DNA of 64,000 nucleotides, taken from assembly GCA_028285085.1 (NCBI GenBank), contig JANQQI010000130.1:28760-92759 (forward strand). The letters are read 5' to 3'. The notes beneath the pieces were generated by a model. The model did no database searches. It was not told where the DNA came from and saw only the letters and a program-made list of their open reading frames with translations. This document shows, piece after piece, positions 35,457-45,324 of the stretch. Made by a program: the position numbers and the translations under genes. Each line of letters begins with the position of its first letter. The first letter of the stretch is position 1. The DNA is from Saprospiraceae bacterium. GTDB taxonomy: Bacteria > Bacteroidota > Bacteroidia > Chitinophagales > Saprospiraceae.

Positions 35457-37319
35457 ATGTGCGGGATTACAGGCCTGATTACTAGGTCCGGAGTGGCTGA
35501 GCCGGCAATCATTCAGCAACTAACGGATGGATTGACTCATCGTGGTCCTGATTCCGGGGCAACCTGGCACGAAGGAAGTGTTAATCTGGGACATCGACGT
35601 TTATCAATAATTGATTTGTCCGAAGAGGCCAATCAACCCTTTATTGATGCTACAGGGAATTATGTGCTCATTTTCAACGGTGAAGTATATAACTATCTGG
35701 AGATAAGAGACAAACTCAAGGATAAGTATCAATTCAGAACTTCTTCAGATACCGAAGTTATTCTATACGCTTTTATTGAATATGGAGAGCGGTGTGTAGA
35801 GTATTTTAATGGTATGTTTGCTCTTGCGATCTGGAACAAGCAAGAAGAGGAGCTTTTCATCGCCAGGGATCGAATGGGAATAAAACCATTCTACTACTAT
35901 CTGGATGAAGGTATTTTTCTTTTTGGCTCCGAAATGACCCCCATGCTTAATTCCGGCCTGGTAAAAAAAGAAATTGATACACAATCCATCAGTACCTATT
36001 TACAATACCAGACCGTTCCGGCACCAAATACACTGATTAAAAATGTAAAACAACTACTACCGGGTGAATATGCTTTTTATAAAAAAGGCGAGCTTAAGAA
36101 AAAGGTTTATTGGTCTTTATTGGATATTAAACCCCAAGCAATAACTGATCTAAAGGAGATCAAAAAGAAGATACGATCGCTCCTCTATGAGTCTGTTCGT
36201 CTCCGGATGGTAAGTGATGTTCCTTTGGGCGCGTTTTTATCCGGTGGTATAGATTCAACGGCTGTTGTTGCTTGCATGAAGGAGGTAGGGATGAATAACA
36301 TCAACGCCTTCACGGTGAGCTTTACAGATAATCAGTTTGATGAATCTCATTTTGCGTCCTTAGTGGCCAAAAAATATGGTGTCAATCATAATATTATCAA
36401 AATTGCTCCAAAGGATATCCTGGCTAACTTCGAAAATATATTAACGGCCTTTGATGTTCCCAGCGGTGATGGTATTAATTCGTATGTCGTATCCGAAGCG
36501 ACCAAGAAAAACGGAATTACAGTTGCTCTTTCAGGCCTGGGAGGTGATGAATTATTTTGTGGCTATAATTCTTTCGTGAACTTACCCAAGATTTTAAGGT
36601 ATAAGGCTTTATGGAATGCGCCTGGATTTTTGAAAACCTCAGTCTCCAATCTTCTTGGGCTTTCAAAAAGAAAGTCTCTCCAAAAGATGAAAGAAATGCT
36701 GAGTGGAGAAAAGGGAGACTTTTATCATTTATATCCTTTTTTCCGCCAAACACTAACGAAAAAAAATCTCAACGCACTAACCACCGGCCTGGATTTTGAA
36801 ACCACAGAGGTTTTTAAATATTTAGATGCCAATCGTCAGCGATTGGATCAATTTGGTTTGCTTTCTAAAATATCTGTTGGTGAATTATTTGGCTACACTC
36901 AACCTTTATTACTTCGAGATTCTGACCAAGTTAGCATGCAGCATGCCTTAGAAATAAGAGTGCCGTTTTTTGATCATAATTTGGTGGAATACGCCATTTC
37001 TCTACCTGATCTTCCCAAAACACCAAGCTCAACCAAAAGGCTACTTGTTGAATCTTTGGACGGACTGATTCCGGATGAAATTGTTAACCGCCCAAAAATG
37101 GGGTTTGTATTCCCATGGGAAAATTGGTTTAGAAATGAGCTTAAAGATTTTGTAACTGCAAAAATTGAGCGCTTAGCCAAGCTTTCCTTTATTGATGAAA
37201 AAGTGATTAAAACCTATTGGGCACAATTTCAAAAAACACCTAAAAATTTAAATTGGTCTATATTATTGTCATTGATTTCATTGGAAATATGGCTTGAGAA
37301 GCATCAAATCGAGTTTTGA
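35457..37319 (+). CDS. Asparagine synthase-like amidotransferase (AsnB/WbpS type)
   Basis: 620 residues. Cys2 after the initiating methionine (MCGITGLITRSG) is the class II glutaminase nucleophile; LTHRGPDSGATWHEGSVNLGH and FNGEVYNYLEIR complete the glutaminase domain (1-200). The synthetase domain has the PP-loop LGAFLSGGIDSTAVVA at about 255-270, the catalytic segment ALSGLGGDELFCGYNSF, and QPLLLRDSDQVSMQHALEIRV. In polysaccharide loci such proteins (WbpS in Pseudomonas) amidate uronic acids rather than make free asparagine; with the predicted UDP-GalNAcA genes this is the likely role here. Confidence 0.88.
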   Translation: MCGITGLITRSGVAEPAIIQQLTDGLTHRGPDSGATWHEGSVNLGHRRLSIIDLSEEANQPFIDATGNYVLIFNGEVYNYLEIRDKLKDKYQFRTSSDTEVILYAFIEYGERCVEYFNGMFALAIWNKQEEELFIARDRMGIKPFYYYLDEGIFLFGSEMTPMLNSGLVKKEIDTQSISTYLQYQTVPAPNTLIKNVKQLLPGEYAFYKKGELKKKVYWSLLDIKPQAITDLKEIKKKIRSLLYESVRLRMVSDVPLGAFLSGGIDSTAVVACMKEVGMNNINAFTVSFTDNQFDESHFASLVAKKYGVNHNIIKIAPKDILANFENILTAFDVPSGDGINSYVVSEATKKNGITVALSGLGGDELFCGYNSFVNLPKILRYKALWNAPGFLKTSVSNLLGLSKRKSLQKMKEMLSGEKGDFYHLYPFFRQTLTKKNLNALTTGLDFETTEVFKYLDANRQRLDQFGLLSKISVGELFGYTQPLLLRDSDQVSMQHALEIRVPFFDHNLVEYAISLPDLPKTPSSTKRLLVESLDGLIPDEIVNRPKMGFVFPWENWFRNELKDFVTAKIERLAKLSFIDEKVIKTYWAQFQKTPKNLNWSILLSLISLEIWLEKHQIEF

Positions 37320-37403
37320 TGTCAATAACGAAATGCCGCAAGCATAAATTAATTATGGCTAAAAAGGGGATTAAATAATTACCCGCAAAATTGTCTTGAA
37401 AAT

Positions 37404-38528
37404 TTGAAGATTATATTTCCTATCGGCTCAATTTATCCCGCTCAGTTGGGAGGACCGAGTAATACCATTTATTGGTTGGCCAAGGCACTGATCCAGAATA
37501 AAGTTGAGGTGAGTGTGATTGCTACCAATTCGGGTATTCCACCAGAAGTAAAATTGGATAAGTGGCAAGACACAGCTTTTGGGCAAGTGATTTATGTTAA
37601 TTCTTGGTTTCATGCGATGCCGTTTCGACATATATTAATTAGTCTTTCCTTTTTGTTTAGGAAAAATCTTTTGCATTTAACGGGACTTTTTTATCCGCCT
37701 TCTACGATTATTGGCTTGTTGGCGGCGCTATTTCGCCGACCACTGATTTGGTCTGTACGCGGAGAACTTAGCCCAAATGCTTTGAAATATAGTAGTGCTA
37801 AAAAAAGAGTAGTTCTTAGATTAATTGAGTTACTAAAAAAGCAGATCACCTTTCATTCCACTTCAATAGAGGAGACAGCATTGATTAAGAAGAGGTTTGG
37901 TAAGGCCGTGAAAATTATTCAAATTCCAAATTTTCTGGAATTACGCCCCAAAATAGCCCGAGAAGAACAACCGGCGCCTTATTTATTATTTCTGGGCAGA
38001 ATTCACCCCATTAAAGCAATTGATAATTTACTGCACGCCATACAACAGTCTAAGCATTTCAAACCTAAAGGCGTCAAACTTAAAATAGCGGGAGATTTCG
38101 ATAATAGCTACGGTAAAACCTTACAACAGCTGGTCTCAGAATTAAAACTAGACGCGGAAGTGCAGTTCATCGGCAGAATAGATGGCCAGCAGAAAGAAAC
38201 CATTTTAGCTCATGCGGCGGCATTGATATTACCATCTCACTCTGAAAATTTTGGGAATGTCGTTGTAGAAGCACTCGCTCAAGGCACACCGGTCATTGCT
38301 TCGCAAGGTACGCCTTGGCAGATCCTAGAACAATACAGGGCAGGATTCTGGTCGAAGAATGATCCCACAAATTTGGCGAAAAATATTGATCAGTTATTCA
38401 GCCTGGATAAAGAGCAATATTTGACCTATCGCGAAAATGCCTTTCATCTAGTAAAATCTGAATTTGATGTTTTTCGGGGGGTAGATCGCTGGATTGCAGC
38501 GTACAAAAAAACTTTAAGTGAAAGATAA
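37404..38528 (+). CDS. Glycosyltransferase family 4
   Basis: 374 residues with a TTG start: KIIFPIGSIYPAQLGGPSNT is a standard first strand and glycine loop of GT4 and no ATG is close. The C-terminal half has YLLFLGRIHPIKAIDNLLHA, VQFIGRIDGQQKETILAHA, ALILPSHSENFGNVVVEAL (E-x-F-G-x-V-V-x-E-A-L) and GTPVIASQGTPWQILE. Typical of WbuB/GumH-like retaining transferases. It follows asnB by 85 bases and precedes the GT2 gene. Sugar specificity unknown. Confidence 0.87.
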   Translation: MKIIFPIGSIYPAQLGGPSNTIYWLAKALIQNKVEVSVIATNSGIPPEVKLDKWQDTAFGQVIYVNSWFHAMPFRHILISLSFLFRKNLLHLTGLFYPPSTIIGLLAALFRRPLIWSVRGELSPNALKYSSAKKRVVLRLIELLKKQITFHSTSIEETALIKKRFGKAVKIIQIPNFLELRPKIAREEQPAPYLLFLGRIHPIKAIDNLLHAIQQSKHFKPKGVKLKIAGDFDNSYGKTLQQLVSELKLDAEVQFIGRIDGQQKETILAHAAALILPSHSENFGNVVVEALAQGTPVIASQGTPWQILEQYRAGFWSKNDPTNLAKNIDQLFSLDKEQYLTYRENAFHLVKSEFDVFRGVDRWIAAYKKTLSER

Positions 38529-38594
38529 GGTGCACGCTTCTAATTTGTCAATTCAACTATTGAACGCTCTCCTTAAATCGAGGAAACTTGTCGT

Positions 38595-39428
38595 ATGAAT
38601 GATATAAATCTGACTGTGGTAATTCTGACCTACAATGAGGCTGTTAATATCAAACAGGCTCTAGATAATGTCGTGCAATGGGCCCAAGATGTATTCGTGC
38701 TTGATTCTGGGTCGAATGATGGTACCCTTGATATTATAAAGTCTTATCCCGAGGTTCAATTATTTTATCGCAAGTTTGATAATTACGCGGCTCAACGCAA
38801 TCACGCTATTCAGTCCTTGCCATATACAACGGATTGGATGCTTTTCCTGGATGCGGATGAATATTTGATGGATCCACTGAAACAGGAAATCAAAAGTACT
38901 TTAGCGGCCGGAACCGAATACGACGGCTTTTATCTGAAGCGCCGGTTTTACTTCATGGGAAAATGGATAAAATACGGGGGCTATTATCCGACTTGGGTTC
39001 TGCGTTTGTTTAAACATAAAAAAGCCAATTGTGAACGGGAAATCAACGAGCACATTCACGTTGATGGCAAAATTGGTAAACTAAAGGCTGATTTTGTCGA
39101 TCATAACCACAAGGGGTTTACCTTCTGGATAGATAAGCATAATAAGTATTCTACCTTTGAGGCTAATCAATTTGATAAAACCCACGCTGGAATTGCAAAT
39201 TTTTGGGGCAATTCTACCGAGCGAAAACAGTGGATCCGGCAGAATATCTGGAACCGTTTTATGCCGCCACTAATTCGACCGTTCTTGTATTTTTTCTATC
39301 GGTACTTTATTAAGTTAGGTTTTTTGGATGGCAAAGTTGGATTTATCTACCACTTCATGCATGGCCTGGTGTATCGTATGATGATTGACATTAAATATGT
39401 AGAACAGAAGTATAAACGCAAGTCATAA
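38595..39428 (+). CDS. Glycosyltransferase family 2 (WaaE/KdtX-like)
   Basis: 277 residues, GT-A fold. VVILTYNEAVNIKQALDNV, VFVLDSGSNDGTLDIIKS and DWMLFLDADEYLMDPLKQEI give the nucleotide-binding aspartates (D-S-G-S and D-A-D). The sequence after it, YLKRRFYFMGKWIKYGGYYP and INEHIHVDGKIGKL, matches the WaaE/KdtX and LgtF-like group that adds glucose to a core heptose. A C-terminal amphipathic/hydrophobic stretch follows (PPLIRPFLYFFYRYF). Its stop overlaps the next start by one base. Confidence 0.88.
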   Translation: MNDINLTVVILTYNEAVNIKQALDNVVQWAQDVFVLDSGSNDGTLDIIKSYPEVQLFYRKFDNYAAQRNHAIQSLPYTTDWMLFLDADEYLMDPLKQEIKSTLAAGTEYDGFYLKRRFYFMGKWIKYGGYYPTWVLRLFKHKKANCEREINEHIHVDGKIGKLKADFVDHNHKGFTFWIDKHNKYSTFEANQFDKTHAGIANFWGNSTERKQWIRQNIWNRFMPPLIRPFLYFFYRYFIKLGFLDGKVGFIYHFMHGLVYRMMIDIKYVEQKYKRKS

Positions 39429-40396
39429 TGCACATCAGAAATCTGATCTTTTTTCTAGTATTTGTTACATGCGGGGTGTTAATCGCCATGTTTTCTGTTC
39501 CTTCTATTCATAATCAACTGGGATCAGATTTTGTTAGGACGGAATTGATTCTTAAAACATTAAAGGATAAAGAATCACCACCTGATCTCGTATTGTTTGG
39601 GAATAGTATTCTGATGAATGGTATTGATGGTCAATTACTTTCAAAAATATCTGGTGGAACGAAAGTATATAACCTAAGTAGCTCAGGCCAAAACTTATAT
39701 GAAAGTAGTCTGTACTATCAGGAGGTACCTGCAGGAGTGAAAATGGTGGTCCAGTTTGTACAGGCTGAATTGCTATCTGATTTTCCCAAGAATCGATTTG
39801 ATGATAGAGTAGCCCGTAATTTCTACCTCTACGGCTACCGACCACGACCAGAAACTTATCGTTTACTTGGAGATAGTCTACTCAACTATTTCAAGGAACC
39901 ATTTTATGAGATCTATGCCGACTCAAGGGCAATTGTCTCCACAAGCATTAATCAAAGCTTTAGACGTGTTCTCCGCAAGGATTTGAATTTAAGGGCATTG
40001 GCCACCGAAATTTATTATCCGTACACCTATACCACAAGACTGGATAGCGCTACTTATTTCCGACGCATTCAGGTCAATAGTCCTCCGGAACTAATGACAA
40101 CGTATCAAGTGAGCCCTGAAGCAGTCGCGGTATTAAATAAGATGAAGGATTACTTTTCGGATCGAGGAATCGAATACAAGGTGGTGGTTTTCCCAATAAA
40201 TCCAGACCTATCAAATTTTTCCGATCGCTATAAATCGGAAGCTGAAAATATATTGACTAACCTCACTACGACCAAGTTTGATCTCATATCAATGATTAAT
40301 TTACTCAATGCCGATGAATTTATAGATCATGTTCATCCTACTCCCGAAGGTGCAAAAAAGATGACTCAGGCATTTGCTGAAAAAATTTATCGCTAG
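39428..40396 (+). CDS. SGNH-type membrane-anchored acyl-transfer partner protein (AlgJ/DltD-like)
   Basis: 322 residues. One N-terminal signal-anchor (LIFFLVFVTCGVLIAMFSV). The extracytoplasmic domain has an SGNH block I variant VLFGNSILMNGIDGQLL (G-N-S) and a C-terminal D-x-x-H in EFIDHVHPTPEGAKKM, giving a plausible catalytic Ser and His. This arrangement, immediately before an MBOAT gene (3-base gap), is that of AlgJ/AlgX or DltD-type helpers, which hand acetyl groups from the MBOAT to the polysaccharide in the periplasm. It starts inside the stop of the GT2 gene (TAATG). Confidence 0.75.
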   Translation: MHIRNLIFFLVFVTCGVLIAMFSVPSIHNQLGSDFVRTELILKTLKDKESPPDLVLFGNSILMNGIDGQLLSKISGGTKVYNLSSSGQNLYESSLYYQEVPAGVKMVVQFVQAELLSDFPKNRFDDRVARNFYLYGYRPRPETYRLLGDSLLNYFKEPFYEIYADSRAIVSTSINQSFRRVLRKDLNLRALATEIYYPYTYTTRLDSATYFRRIQVNSPPELMTTYQVSPEAVAVLNKMKDYFSDRGIEYKVVVFPINPDLSNFSDRYKSEAENILTNLTTTKFDLISMINLLNADEFIDHVHPTPEGAKKMTQAFAEKIYR

Positions 40397-40399
40397 GGA

Positions 40400-41824
40400 A
40401 TGCTTTTTCATACATTCGAATTTTTAATTTTCTTTATTGTCCTGATTGTAATTCTTAGCTTTTCAGCTGGAATGACATGGAAGAAATGGGTATTGCTGGT
40501 CGCCAGCTGCATATTTTATATGTGGTGGAATCCGGCGTTTATTCTATTAATATTCTTTTCCATTGGTGTTGATTATTACCTGGGAGAGGCTTTATTTAAA
40601 GAAGAAAATCAAGCTAAGCGTAAGCTATACTTGGTTCTGAGTATGTGTTCGAATTTGGGATTGCTGGCGTTTTTCAAGTACTTCAATTTCTTCTCGGATA
40701 ACTGTTTATGGATACTGCAATTATTTGGCTATGAGCCAAGTTGGACCAGTTTAAATATTATTCTCCCGGTTGGAATCTCCTTTTATACATTCCAAACGAT
40801 GAGTTATACTATCGATATCTATCGTAAAAAACTCAAGCCGGCGGAATCCCTTTTAGATTTTTCACTCTTTGTTTCCTTTTTCCCTCAGCTTGTAGCGGGG
40901 CCAATTATCCGCGCCAGGGATTTTCTCCCTCAGTTAAAAGATAAAAGTCGCAAAATTGCCTTCAGTACTGAGAGCCTACTTTTGGTAACAAAAGGCCTTG
41001 TCAAAAAAATCATCATTGCGGATAACCTCGGTATTTTTGTCGACGCTATTTATGCTACACCGGATATTTATCCTTCCTTCATTATTTGGATTGCTACCAT
41101 TTGCTTCTCTATTCAGATTTATTGTGACTTTTCCGGCTATACAGATATTGCCATTGGATTAGCAAAAATGCTGGGTTATGACTTTCCTCTTAATTTCAAT
41201 AAGCCATACTTTGCCATAACCCCTTCTGACTTCTGGCGCCGTTGGCATATCAGCTTATCAAGTTGGTTAAAAGATTACTTATACATTTCACTTGGCGGTA
41301 ATCGAGGGGGAACATTGCTCACCTACCGAAATCTGATGTTGACGATGCTTTTGGGAGGATTGTGGCACGGCGCGAGTTGGAATTTTGTCGCTTGGGGTTT
41401 CCTCCATGGTCTTATCCTAGTGATTTATCGATGGTTTGATATAGACAAAAAGATAGCAAGTTGGAATAATGGCTATAAATTCGTGTCCTTTCTGATTATG
41501 CAATACTGGGTACTCATCACCTGGATTACTTTTCGGCAGACGGATGCCAGCCTCATGCTAGCCACTTTGAATAAGTTTTTATTCGTTGATCTGAGCCTCA
41601 AGATTCAAAACATAGGATTAGGGAATCTTAGCTTCTTTTCTACGCTTCTAATCCTGGGAGGATTTTTGGCTGTCCATACGTTTTCTTATTTTACAGGTGG
41701 AATCGAATATTTCCTAGAACGGCAAGCCAAATGGAAATTGGCTATTATTCTATTTCTGACCGGAAGCATGCTTTTCTTTTTCTGGCCAACACAAGAAAGT
41801 CCGTTCATCTATTTCCAGTTTTAA
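40400..41824 (+). CDS. MBOAT family O-acyltransferase (AlgI/DltB-like)
   Basis: 474 residues with about 11 membrane helices. Family landmarks: ILPVGISFYTFQTMSYTIDI, FSLFVSFFPQLVAGPIIRA, IQIYCDFSGYTDIAIGLAKM, FWRRWHISLSSWLKDYLYI, then the catalytic histidine in GGLWHGASWNFVAWGFLHG. Transfers acetyl or another acyl group from acyl-CoA across the membrane to sugars. Pairs with the SGNH-type gene just before it. This indicates that the polysaccharide is O-acylated. Confidence 0.93.
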   Translation: MLFHTFEFLIFFIVLIVILSFSAGMTWKKWVLLVASCIFYMWWNPAFILLIFFSIGVDYYLGEALFKEENQAKRKLYLVLSMCSNLGLLAFFKYFNFFSDNCLWILQLFGYEPSWTSLNIILPVGISFYTFQTMSYTIDIYRKKLKPAESLLDFSLFVSFFPQLVAGPIIRARDFLPQLKDKSRKIAFSTESLLLVTKGLVKKIIIADNLGIFVDAIYATPDIYPSFIIWIATICFSIQIYCDFSGYTDIAIGLAKMLGYDFPLNFNKPYFAITPSDFWRRWHISLSSWLKDYLYISLGGNRGGTLLTYRNLMLTMLLGGLWHGASWNFVAWGFLHGLILVIYRWFDIDKKIASWNNGYKFVSFLIMQYWVLITWITFRQTDASLMLATLNKFLFVDLSLKIQNIGLGNLSFFSTLLILGGFLAVHTFSYFTGGIEYFLERQAKWKLAIILFLTGSMLFFFWPTQESPFIYFQF

Positions 41825-41841
41825 TCTTCCAATCTTGAACT

Positions 41842-44181
41842 ATGCGATTATGGCTAATTTTTAATGTCCTGCTTATTATTTTGATGCTTAGTAATTGTAA
41901 GACATCAAAGCAGCAACCTCGTAATCCAGGGAATGTGTCTCCTACAGTGAGTATCAGTACGGATCAAGGAGTAGATGTATTAACTATCCCCTTGCAAATC
42001 CGTAAAGGAGAACGGAAGATCCAAAAAGAAGAGGCCATCGTTATTCGAGATGGTGGTCGTATTGAATTGGACGAAGGGTCAGAACTGGTTATCAATTCAA
42101 AACTCATTGTACAGTCAAATAATCCCATTTTTTCTGGTTCAGGTAAGGTGCGATTCGGAGCAGGAGCAGTCGATTACGTCTCCCCAAGTTGGTGGGGCGC
42201 GAAAGGCGATGGAACTACGGATGATTATGCCGCTATCCAAAAAGCTATTGATTGTGCCATTTATAGTCCGGGGGTATCCAGAGTACTTTTACCCAAAGGG
42301 CTTTACCGTTTATCAAAACCGTTGCTGGCCGCTAGGATTGTCAAGAATAAATACCAATATTTTAATTTGACATTAGAAGGACCACAATCGACCTTTGATG
42401 TATCTACCGGTTTGGGGACAACAGCAGTATTAATTCCAGACTATTCAGATAACTTCGTTCTGGGGATTCAATCCTGTCGAGGCGTTGTAGTCAAAAATAT
42501 TGCCTTCAAAGGGCAGAACCCTATTAACTTTAGTATGAAGCAAGTGTTCGAAGCACCTGCCAACCAATGGCATCAGAAAGGTGTGCGGGATAGTCGATAC
42601 TCCCCTCATTCGGCTATTGCTATTGATCCCTTTTCTTCTAAAGTCCCCGACGATGGCGGTTTCCCGGGAATGTCCGGTGATTACCTTGATGGCCCGGGAA
42701 GCTCTGCGCTAAAAATTATTAATTGTAAGATTGCCAATTTTGTTTGTGGGATTGTGATTAGCCCTAATGGCTACTCCCATCAGGCAGATAATATTAGGAT
42801 CGATAACTGTTTTATTGACTATTGTAAAGCGGGCATTGGCATTGGCCAGTCGCAATCTCGTGCTTTACAGGTTAATGGTTTGGCTGCAACTCGGATACTC
42901 TATTTATTTGATGCCCGCACCTACGGTGCTCAGCAGGGGGTCTTGCCGGAGGTAAACGTAGTCTGTGGAAATCAAATTCGATGGGTATTCAAATGCTCTT
43001 CAGGTTTTGCCTATGGTCACTTCAAAAATATGTGGCTGGAAGAATTATACGGTATTGGATTTTCGGAAAATCCATATGGACACATGCCCATGAAATTTGA
43101 ACAGTGCAGTTTTAATTTCAATTATCCCGATCCACGATCTTCCCGGGGCGATACAAAGACTAACCCCGCCATCCTTCAGTGCTTTACGGCCTCCTTTGAT
43201 GGTTGTCGAATTGGTTATAATACTACTCAGGATAAATTAGCCCCGCTTAACTTCGATGTTGTTAGTCTTAATTTCGATAACTGCTCACTTGATCAACCCA
43301 TCATCAATAGTAATCTAAGCAAACACCAAAATCTCCACAATACACGCTATAATAATATTCGTTTTCGATTTCAAGAAAGCCTGCAAGGCGTAACATCGGA
43401 CGGAACGATATACCATGTTCAATTGGCGGATGCTAATCAGTGTGTACTTGTACCCGGCCAGGGAGTAACCGATGCCGATGGCATTCAGTATATAAATCGA
43501 GCGAAAGGGATGGATTTTTATCAGACGGAGCGAAAAGTAGCTATAAAAGTGGATGAGCAAGAACTAACCGCATCTTTCCGGACTTCAGCACCTGAATTGT
43601 ACAGTGTAGGGGATCAGCTATTGATTAATCAACCTAATGCTGAAACGGGAATCGGGAACGGTAATACGGTTCGAACAGCAATTGGTGTCGTCAAAAAAGT
43701 TGAGCTAGGAAAAATTACAATTGGCGCTATTACGTATGGTCTTGCTTCAGGGAGTTACCCCATTTTCGTTGCGCGAGTTCCTTACTTCAAAGAAAACACA
43801 CTTGGGACACTCAAAAAAGGCAGTCAGGTTATTACTAATGTGCTAACCGAATCTCCTCTGGATAAAGTCTGGAAGAAAGGCGATAAGATTAATGGGAAAG
43901 GTATTCCTCAGGGGGCCTACGTGATCAAGGTAGACGCTAATAAGCGTGAATTGCGCATCAGTGCTTTGGCCAAAGAAAACATAGCAGGTACTGTACTGTA
44001 TGATGCACTTTTGCAAAAACAGATGACATCTGCGACTTTACCCAATGCAGGTATTTGGAAAAAAGGAGATAAAGTTATCAATGATTTAAGCCAAAATACC
44101 AATATTTACGCTTGGATTTGTACTGAGAATGGTGCATTCCGAAAAGGGAAGTCTCCAAAATTTAAATCAATTAGTTTTTAA
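41842..44181 (+). CDS. Beta-helix (pectate lyase superfamily) lipoprotein
   Basis: 779 residues. Lipoprotein signal peptide with lipobox MLSNC (Cys about 19). Residues about 100-560 carry a right-handed beta-helix: DYVSPSWWGAKGDGTTDDYA is the Pectate_lyase_3/tail-spike-like entry, followed by GPQSTFDVSTGLGTTAVLIP, VVKNIAFKGQNPINF and CKAGIGIGQSQSRAL. Residues about 560-779 have short repeats with KKGDKI/KKGDKV segments (WKKGDKINGKGIPQGA, WKKGDKVINDLS), which may bind glycan or be structural. Probable role: polysaccharide lyase or binding protein on the cell surface, perhaps trimming the polymer. Catalytic residues cannot be assigned. Confidence 0.8.
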   Translation: MRLWLIFNVLLIILMLSNCKTSKQQPRNPGNVSPTVSISTDQGVDVLTIPLQIRKGERKIQKEEAIVIRDGGRIELDEGSELVINSKLIVQSNNPIFSGSGKVRFGAGAVDYVSPSWWGAKGDGTTDDYAAIQKAIDCAIYSPGVSRVLLPKGLYRLSKPLLAARIVKNKYQYFNLTLEGPQSTFDVSTGLGTTAVLIPDYSDNFVLGIQSCRGVVVKNIAFKGQNPINFSMKQVFEAPANQWHQKGVRDSRYSPHSAIAIDPFSSKVPDDGGFPGMSGDYLDGPGSSALKIINCKIANFVCGIVISPNGYSHQADNIRIDNCFIDYCKAGIGIGQSQSRALQVNGLAATRILYLFDARTYGAQQGVLPEVNVVCGNQIRWVFKCSSGFAYGHFKNMWLEELYGIGFSENPYGHMPMKFEQCSFNFNYPDPRSSRGDTKTNPAILQCFTASFDGCRIGYNTTQDKLAPLNFDVVSLNFDNCSLDQPIINSNLSKHQNLHNTRYNNIRFRFQESLQGVTSDGTIYHVQLADANQCVLVPGQGVTDADGIQYINRAKGMDFYQTERKVAIKVDEQELTASFRTSAPELYSVGDQLLINQPNAETGIGNGNTVRTAIGVVKKVELGKITIGAITYGLASGSYPIFVARVPYFKENTLGTLKKGSQVITNVLTESPLDKVWKKGDKINGKGIPQGAYVIKVDANKRELRISALAKENIAGTVLYDALLQKQMTSATLPNAGIWKKGDKVINDLSQNTNIYAWICTENGAFRKGKSPKFKSISF

Positions 44182-44187
44182 GAATAT

Positions 44188-45321
44188 ATGAAAATCCTAA
44201 ACGTCGTTGGCGCTCGGCCAAACTTCATGAAAATTGCTCCTCTGCATCGAGCATTTTCACAGCATCCATATATTGAATCTAAAATTTTACATACTGGCCA
44301 GCATTATGATGCAAAGATGTCTGACATCTTTTTCAACCAGTTAGAGCTACCTAAACCAGATTTTTATCTAGGTGTCGGAGGCGGAAGTCATACTTTTCAA
44401 AAAGCACACGTTATGCTAAAATTTGAAGAGGTGCTGAAAGCCGAAAATCCCGATGTAGTGCTTGTGGTAGGCGATGTTAACGCCACTGCTGCTTGCAGCA
44501 TTGTAGCCGTTAAGATGGGTATTAAAACAGTACACGTCGAAGCCGGTCTACGAAGTGGTGACCGTAAAATGCCAGAAGAAGTTAATCGGGTGATTACCGA
44601 TGCGATTTGCGATGATTTATTTGTCACGGAGCAAAGTGGGATGATAAACCTGGCTAAAGAAGGTGTTGCCGATGAAAAGGTCCACTTTGTGGGTAACGTC
44701 ATGATTGACTCACTTGCCTATTATCGTGAAAAAGCGCAACAGATCGGAATTATGGATACACTCAAGGTGACGCCCAAAGAGTATATCTTGATGACGATGC
44801 ACCGACCATCTAACGTTGACAATAAACCGAGTCTGGAAAAAATTCTGGAAATCATTGAGGACGCCACCAGATACAAAACGGTCATTTTCCCTATTCATCC
44901 TCGTACATCTAATAACATTGAGAAATTCGGATTAAAAGATCGTTTATATAACATCGAAAATCTTTCATTGTTGGAGCCGCAAGGTTACTTACAATTCCTT
45001 TGCTTAATGGATAATGCCTCTTTGATTATTACAGACTCCGGAGGCATTCAGGAAGAAACGACTTACTTACAGGTGCCTTGTATGACTTTTAGAGATTCGA
45101 CCGAACGCCCCGTTTCAGTTGATTTAGGAACTAATATTTTAATGAAAGATCTGGACCCCGTGACCGTCCATCGTCAAATGGTTAAAATATTAAACGGAGA
45201 GGCCAAGAAAGGGGTCATACCGCCTTTGTGGGATGGCCATGCCGCTGAACGTATTGCGGAAATTCTATATCGACAATATTCAAATATTAATCTTACAGCT
45301 CCAGCGACGACTTCTATATAA
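44188..45321 (+). CDS. wecB: Non-hydrolysing UDP-N-acetylglucosamine 2-epimerase
   Basis: 377 residues. NVVGARPNFMKIAPLHRAF, LHTGQHYDAKMSDIFFNQL, VVGDVNATAACS, TVHVEAGLRSGDRKMPEEVN and ITDSGGIQEETTYL are the WecB/WbpI signatures. It converts UDP-GlcNAc to UDP-ManNAc; WbpI-type members act instead on UDP-2,3-diacetamido-glucuronate. Given WlbA and WlbB in the same locus, both substrates are possible. Followed by the bi-domain oxidoreductase at 3 bases. Confidence 0.92.
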   Translation: MKILNVVGARPNFMKIAPLHRAFSQHPYIESKILHTGQHYDAKMSDIFFNQLELPKPDFYLGVGGGSHTFQKAHVMLKFEEVLKAENPDVVLVVGDVNATAACSIVAVKMGIKTVHVEAGLRSGDRKMPEEVNRVITDAICDDLFVTEQSGMINLAKEGVADEKVHFVGNVMIDSLAYYREKAQQIGIMDTLKVTPKEYILMTMHRPSNVDNKPSLEKILEIIEDATRYKTVIFPIHPRTSNNIEKFGLKDRLYNIENLSLLEPQGYLQFLCLMDNASLIITDSGGIQEETTYLQVPCMTFRDSTERPVSVDLGTNILMKDLDPVTVHRQMVKILNGEAKKGVIPPLWDGHAAERIAEILYRQYSNINLTAPATTSI

Positions 45322-45324
45322 CTT

